From JANXVV01 sp038230975 (lineage in GTDB: Bacteria > Planctomycetota > Phycisphaerae > Tepidisphaerales > Tepidisphaeraceae), in NCBI GenBank assembly GCA_038230975.1, contig JBBRMF010000087.1, forward strand, positions 1-18,274: a stretch of 18,274 nucleotides of DNA, read 5' to 3'. Under the pieces are notes generated by a model, which had not been told where the DNA came from, did not search any database, and was given only the letters and a program-made list of their open reading frames with translations. Of this stretch, positions 14,029-18,274 are shown piece after piece; positions within the stretch are counted from its first letter, which is position 1, and every line of letters begins with the position of its first letter. A program made the position numbers and the translations under genes.

Positions 14029-17000
14029 TCAGGCTATCGCGCCCTTTGAGCGTCCAGTCAAAGGCACTGGATAAAGGGTTTCCTGCGTTCCCAACAAATC
14101 AGCCGACGAGGATTTGGAAACTCGTTCCCCGGCGATCAACCGATCCACAATGTGCGAACCAGCCGGGATCGCCCGCTGAGGCCCGATAACGCTGCGTATC
14201 ACCAGTGCCCCGGCACCCACGATCGCACCGCGTAAAATAACCGAATCATGGACTTTGGCAGTGGCATGCACTTCCGCACCTTCTTCGATAATCGCGAAGC
14301 TCGGACGGCAGTCTTCGGCAAATGGATCGTTGGAAACCGGTTTTCCAAGGTGCATCCGATATCGGTGCTGAATCGCCGCCACATATTCACTACGCGTTCG
14401 AATCGGCATCCCCGTCGGGTAAGTGTGCGGCAGATGGCGGATGTTGAACCGTGTTGCCAGGAAAGGCAACGCCTGTTCCTTCATGTCCACATAACCCGTC
14501 GAAGCAATCTGCCGTAACGCTTCGCACCGAATCAACATCAGCCCTGACGGACTCCCATCCTCGTGGGAAACCAAGGTCACATCGGCGACCGGCGCGGCCA
14601 AAGCCATCGCCAGATCCAAAAGCGGAGTCAGTAGCGATTGAGCGGCATTTCCAACCAGGATGTAATCCTGATCGTGATAGTTCTCGGCTAAGTCGCGCAA
14701 AACACCGGCGGTACCACGATACTGTGAGGCATCGCGTTCGACGGTCACCCGCACGCTTCCAACTCGCGTCGGAGCCGTGGGTTGAATGGACACATGATCG
14801 ACCATGACGCGGACGGACAAGTCTTCCAATCCGATTAGTTTCTGGAGATCAAGGGCATGATCCCGCCAATGGCATAGGATCGAACGCCGATCTTCCAACG
14901 GCATGTCCAGGGAGGATCGACCGAGGGCCAAACTCAACCGTGACGGGCGAATCGAACCGGCTAATAATATCACCGCGCGCAAACGGCCCAGTGGTCCTTG
15001 ACCTAGTTTCGAATAGTCCGGTGGAGTGCTTGAATGCGGCGCGAACTCGCATCGATTTTCCGGTGAGCCCATCTCGGACATGAATCCCTGAATGAAAGAC
15101 TGATACACCATGGCCGAACCGGTCGTGGCTCGCGCGCGTTTTTCGGGTTCGCGGGCGATTACCTTTACGATGGAGTCGGACTCTGTGATCGTCAGTTGCT
15201 CCATGCCTTTCCCAATGGCCTTGAGCAACGCCTTTTCCTGGGGGGCCGATCGCTTGAGAATGCGAGCCAGACGTTTGGCGGCAACCACTCCGAGCAGCGA
15301 GGCCGCGAACGGCATTCCACCGGTGAGGTAGCTTCGTCCGACCGCGGAATGATCGATCTCGTTCAACACAGGGTCAGTGTCCGCATCGGAACTCGCTTCA
15401 GCGGGGGTTTCACGAAACGTCCGCCACCGAGCCACGCGCTGGGATTCCTCGCATAGGCTACGGAAGTTATTTCCAACCGTAATCCACCAGGTTCCCGGCA
15501 GTTTTTCGCGCAATTTGTCGATCAGGCGTTCTTGCTTAGGCGTGCCCAACGCAACCAGTACGATATCCGGTTGAATGCGTCCCACGGCACCGGCGACGTG
15601 CTGAAACGCCTCGTGGTGAGAATCAAAGCCGTCCGGCGCATCATAAGTGCCCTGAAAAAGAAGCGCGGGAAACCGCGATTGCAAGACCAGGGCTGCATCT
15701 CGAGTGATCGTCACATCGTCACCTAGCAGAAACAACGTTCGACGACGAGCTGTCGCGTTGGCGATCAGATTCCAGCAGAAATCGGTCCCTGCGCCACGGT
15801 GGGGAAGCGGTGTGCCCTGAAGACGATTGGCCCACGCCAACGGAAGCGCTTCATTGACGACGAGTTCCGCATTGGCCATCACGTTGGCGAAGATCGGGTC
15901 GCGGGCGCACCAGTGAAGATGCGCAGCCGTGGGTTGTACGACGATGCCGCCTTCACCCTGATCGAGTTTTTCAAACAGGTGGGTAATGCACTGACTTGCG
16001 GTCACCGTGCGGAGGCCCATGCCATTCCAGTGAGCGGTCGAGATTTCCGCTTCCAGGCTCATCGCCGGTATCGGCTGACTTTGGGGAAGGGGGGGCAGGT
16101 CGACGTTAAAATCTTCACTTGCGTGAGTACCCGCAGGGGCAAGCTCAAAACCGTCCGCGCCGGACATGGCACCTTCGACTCGGCAAGTGCGATTCCACTC
16201 CGTATGCCGTTTGGAAAGGAATGCAAAATACATAGGCACTTTCCAGGCCATGTACAAAGGAGCGGCGAGCAGCCCGGACATCGGCACGGTTGTCCGACCG
16301 AATCGCGACCAGGCCGTTGCCAAACTCAAAACGATCGCCATCACCGCTGAACAGAGCAGTTTAGCGGGAAGCCAGGAGGCTCCAAGGAATCCGGCAGTGA
16401 TCGATACCACGCACGCGGTATTCAGCAACATAACCAGCAAAGCCAGAGGCGGTACGGACAGTTCCATTGCCAAAGCCAGGGCTTGCAGTTTGCGGTGTCT
16501 GATGCCCGCTTTGAACATGCGCGGAGCTTGTTTGAGAATCGTCTGAAGATGACCGTGTTCCCAGCGGGTGCGCTGTCCGTAGGCGATCGCGTTTTGTTTC
16601 GGAAGATGCCCGGTGACCCGAGCGCCGCCACAGAAGAGCGGGGCATGACCTTCCAAGGCCAGGTCAAGTCCAAGCTGCATGTCTTCAACAATGTTGTCGC
16701 TGGCAAGTTTCGCATGGGCGATCACGTTCCAGGGGAACGCCATCCCAGTGCCAGTGAGCAGGCAGGGAAGGCCCAGTTGAAACAGTCCCCGGGGGCGCAC
16801 CAGGTTCTTGATCAGGAACGCCAATGCTGAAACGCAATCTTTCGGCTTCGGATTGGAAGGACTTTCCATCAGATAGCACGCCTGCGCCGGTCGACCTGTT
16901 GCCGTGACTTGTGCCACCAGAGCGTCGATCGCACCTGCATGGATCGTGCAGTCGGCGTCCATCATGATCAAGATGTCAGGGGCGCAATCTTTAAGGTACG

Positions 17001-17403
17001 AAATGCCGTAATCCAGCGCGAAGCCTTTGCCGCGGTTGACCGTATCACATCGATTCAGGACGATCGCCCCGAAGGAGTGAGCGATTTTGGAAGTGTCATC
17101 GTTGCAATTATCGGCCACGACGACGACGCGGTCCCCGTTGCGAAGCTGTGGAATCAAGGATTCCAGCGTGTCATGCAGAACCGCTTCCTCGTTATGCGCA
17201 GGAATCAGTACGGCAATGGCCGGTCGCGGAAGGGCCGTTCCGGGAGATTGCGCAGCGTCAGATGGCGGCAAACCCGCCGATCGAATTCTGCGGCTCGGCA
17301 TAAGTGCGGCGATGCACTCGGCACAAAGCACAGCCACCGGCACTAAAAGTACAACGGCGAGCGCAAGGAAAATGTAATTCACCCACTGCAATGCAAGCTC
17401 CAT
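14029..17403 (-). CDS. Fusion: GT2 glycosyltransferase, GT26 (WecG/TagA/CpsF) module, degenerate nucleotidyltransferase, beta-helix
   Basis: The 1124-residue membrane protein has four parts. (1) A membrane helix (10-30) and a GT2 catalytic domain with IPAHNEE (67-73), DAD (149-151), ED (240-241) and QRTRW (277-281), followed by three or more membrane segments (308-396). This resembles BcsA/PgaC-like synthases. (2) At about 455-665, a GT26 domain recognisable by TPLPHRGAGTD and ALGTPKQERLID (618-629). (3) At 808-1015, a nucleotidyltransferase-like fold starting AVILLAG (810-816) with GTAG (897-900), but lacking the GxGxR loop and the NGD aspartate (here LVGNAAQ). (4) Hexapeptide beta-helix repeats at 1042-1077 (GAEVHATAKVHDSVI). 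It probably adds or polymerises sugars at the inner membrane. The frame runs to GTG 17418; ATG 17403 is preferred, although neither has a good Shine-Dalgarno. The first two domain calls are firm, the last two are inferred. Confidence 0.9.
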   Translation of the reverse strand: MELALQWVNYIFLALAVVLLVPVAVLCAECIAALMPSRRIRSAGLPPSDAAQSPGTALPRPAIAVLIPAHNEEAVLHDTLESLIPQLRNGDRVVVVADNCNDDTSKIAHSFGAIVLNRCDTVNRGKGFALDYGISYLKDCAPDILIMMDADCTIHAGAIDALVAQVTATGRPAQACYLMESPSNPKPKDCVSALAFLIKNLVRPRGLFQLGLPCLLTGTGMAFPWNVIAHAKLASDNIVEDMQLGLDLALEGHAPLFCGGARVTGHLPKQNAIAYGQRTRWEHGHLQTILKQAPRMFKAGIRHRKLQALALAMELSVPPLALLVMLLNTACVVSITAGFLGASWLPAKLLCSAVMAIVLSLATAWSRFGRTTVPMSGLLAAPLYMAWKVPMYFAFLSKRHTEWNRTCRVEGAMSGADGFELAPAGTHASEDFNVDLPPLPQSQPIPAMSLEAEISTAHWNGMGLRTVTASQCITHLFEKLDQGEGGIVVQPTAAHLHWCARDPIFANVMANAELVVNEALPLAWANRLQGTPLPHRGAGTDFCWNLIANATARRRTLFLLGDDVTITRDAALVLQSRFPALLFQGTYDAPDGFDSHHEAFQHVAGAVGRIQPDIVLVALGTPKQERLIDKLREKLPGTWWITVGNNFRSLCEESQRVARWRTFRETPAEASSDADTDPVLNEIDHSAVGRSYLTGGMPFAASLLGVVAAKRLARILKRSAPQEKALLKAIGKGMEQLTITESDSIVKVIAREPEKRARATTGSAMVYQSFIQGFMSEMGSPENRCEFAPHSSTPPDYSKLGQGPLGRLRAVILLAGSIRPSRLSLALGRSSLDMPLEDRRSILCHWRDHALDLQKLIGLEDLSVRVMVDHVSIQPTAPTRVGSVRVTVERDASQYRGTAGVLRDLAENYHDQDYILVGNAAQSLLTPLLDLAMALAAPVADVTLVSHEDGSPSGLMLIRCEALRQIASTGYVDMKEQALPFLATRFNIRHLPHTYPTGMPIRTRSEYVAAIQHRYRMHLGKPVSNDPFAEDCRPSFAIIEEGAEVHATAKVHDSVILRGAIVGAGALVIRSVIGPQRAIPAGSHIVDRLIAGERVSKSSSADLLGTQETLYPVPLTGRSKGAIA

Positions 17404-17528
17404 GGCTTGGCAACCCACTACCCAGGACCATGTCTACCAAGACAAAGTCGTATCGCCTCGGGAGACACAAACGTGTCACCGATGCCGCATACGATATGAA
17501 CATACAATACGAACAACGTGGACGCCTG

Positions 17529-17567
17529 AAAAAAATACGCATGGGTCCCGCGCGAAACGAGACCCCA
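17529..17567 (-). terminator. Terminator-like hairpin in the leader of the fusion gene
   Basis: On the - strand, ATGGGGTCTCG pairs with CGGGACCCAT (10 bp, one bulged G) around a 7-base loop (17541-17567). After five bases a run of seven T follows (17535-17529). It lies 126 bases before the start of the fusion gene and 510 bases after the partial GT4 gene. It may terminate transcription from the right or act as an attenuator. The 5-base gap before the T-run is longer than ideal. Confidence 0.45.
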
Positions 17568-17678
17568 TAAAACACGCCTTAGCCTCACATCAACACATCT
17601 TGCCCGCAGAACAAAGACGGAACCAGCAGAACTTTGGTGCCGGAGCACCCTGCGACCCACTGCGGATAACGAAACATA

Positions 17679-17705
17679 ATTATCAAATCCCGCGGACATT
17701 GTCAC
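17679..17705 (-). promoter_or_regulatory. Candidate promoter for the fusion gene
   Basis: On the - strand GTGACA (17705-17700) and GATAAT (17684-17679) each match the -35 and -10 consensus at five of six positions, with a short 15-base spacer. They lie in an AT-rich stretch (about 17670-17815) that stands out from the GC-rich surroundings. Another candidate, TTGACT near 17787, lies further upstream. The leader would be about 270 bases. Confidence 0.3.
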
Positions 17706-17827
17706 CTACAATTTCATCTTTATTGGAATGAATTGTATAGTTTTTACGACTTACCGGACCATCAAACCCGAATTGACCGATAAAAGTCAAATTTAGATAA
17801 AATAGGCGACAATGCAGGGATTGTCCT

Positions 17828-17849
17828 GATCGGCCCATCGGTGCCGATC
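17828..17849. repeat. Perfect 7-bp inverted repeat GATCGGC/GCCGATC
   Basis: The arms at 17828-17834 and 17843-17849 are separated by 8 bases, next to the AT-rich promoter region. It could be an operator or a hairpin. Nothing further was seen in the rest of the gap up to 18076. Confidence 0.4.
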
Positions 17850-18076
17850 CTCTCTATTAACTAATGTATGCAATCTCTTGCAATTTAGGTGAAAACGCCC
17901 TCTCCGCCCGCTGCCTGGAAGAGGAGTGGTCGACTTGGAACGATCAAAATCCTCCACGTCCGCCGCCAGTTCAATGTTAAAATGGGGTATCTGTCGCGAC
18001 GATTCGGACATTGCGGATTGTAGGAATTGCACTGTCTTTGGGGCCAATCGCACCGCGATGCGGGCAGTCGATTATT

Positions 18077-18274
18077 TTAGCTGATCGACCATTTAAACAA
18101 ATCCCGAAGCCGCGCGGCTTCAATGTTGGCGTCGTGGTGCAAGGCCACGCGTTGCGCACCGGAATCACCCATGGCGTCCAAACGTTGGTGATCGGCCCTC
18201 AGTGCCGACCGCATCGCGTCGGCCAATGGTCCAACCGCACCGGCCGGTACAAGCCATCCACACACTCCGGGCTC
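18077..18274 (-). CDS. Glycosyltransferase family 4, C-terminal end (partial)
   Basis: The frame enters from the right edge of the window and ends at TAA (18079-18077), giving the last 65 residues. EPGVCGWLVPAGAVGPLADA matches the usual GT4 ending, where a Gly-rich donor loop (PGVxGxLVPxG) is followed by helices that pack back on the N-terminal domain; the final part (GAQRVALHHDANIEAARL) fits too. The N-terminus and EX7E motif lie outside the window. It shares strand with the polysaccharide genes, which supports an extended glycan locus to the right, separated by about 670 non-coding bases. Confidence 0.75.
   Translation of the reverse strand, partial: EPGVCGWLVPAGAVGPLADAMRSALRADHQRLDAMGDSGAQRVALHHDANIEAARLRDLFKWSIS

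Noticed and set aside
13608..14049. Open frames of about 135 codons on both strands between the exosortase and fusion genes
   Set aside because: They run through the REPIN-like and GTGGCATG palindromes, so the open frames are by-products of repeat sequence.
14029..17403. Two or three separate genes instead of one fusion
   Set aside because: The frame is continuous without stops, the linkers (about 415-455 and 665-805) look like ordinary interdomain sequence, and no internal start with a ribosome site stood out.
17404..17700. A GEMM (c-di-GMP) riboswitch in the leader of the fusion gene
   Set aside because: The conserved GEMM core and its tetraloop receptor arrangement could not be found by eye; only generic hairpins are seen.
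17418..17705. 95-codon - strand open frame in the leader of the fusion gene
   Set aside because: It crosses the terminator-like hairpin, has Cys/Arg-rich unlikely composition, and lacks a ribosome site.

Overview
The window looks like chromosomal DNA of a Gram-negative, GC-rich bacterium, most likely a member of the Planctomycetota and perhaps the class Phycisphaerae. That placement is inference. It rests on a PilX-like secretion protein beside an Flp pilin, an exosortase/EpsI pair inside an exopolysaccharide operon, an HtrB/LpxL-type acyltransferase (so probably an LPS-bearing outer membrane), many palindromic intergenic repeats, and mostly weak Shine-Dalgarno sequences. No rRNA, tRNA, CRISPR array or transposase gene was seen.

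Left part (1-6626, + strand). The end of an unidentified gene is followed by a PilX-like anchored protein, an Flp pilin and a small PilZ protein. Next come NADP-dependent isocitrate dehydrogenase (icd), a second small PilZ protein, a secreted helical protein of unknown function with a clear promoter and Shine-Dalgarno, and a family 4 glycosyltransferase. Two single-domain PilZ proteins, likely cyclic-di-GMP receptors, flank icd and lie next to pilus and polysaccharide genes.

Right part (6803-17403, - strand). Reading with transcription, there is first a very large fusion protein (GT2, then a WecG/TagA/CpsF-like GT26 module, then a degenerate nucleotidyltransferase and a left-handed beta-helix). 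After a 570-base repeat-filled spacer comes a tight operon: exosortase, EpsI, a Wzc-like chain-length/ATPase protein and a polyprenyl-phosphate sugar transferase. The last three are joined by ATGA overlaps. An LpxL-like acyltransferase follows. The C-terminus of another GT4 glycosyltransferase enters from the right edge. Together these encode lipid-linked initiation, assembly and length control of a surface polysaccharide, with an exosortase that probably anchors or processes an exported protein not encoded here. No Wzx flippase or Wzy polymerase is visible.

Most notable points: the four-module glycosyltransferase fusion; a degenerate nucleotidyltransferase/beta-helix module apparently present twice, fused to two different transferases; a Wzc-like protein with no tyrosines in nearly all of its ATPase domain and tail; and a set of palindromic elements that share a GAGTAC/GTACTC core, one of which also carries G-quadruplex motifs on both strands.
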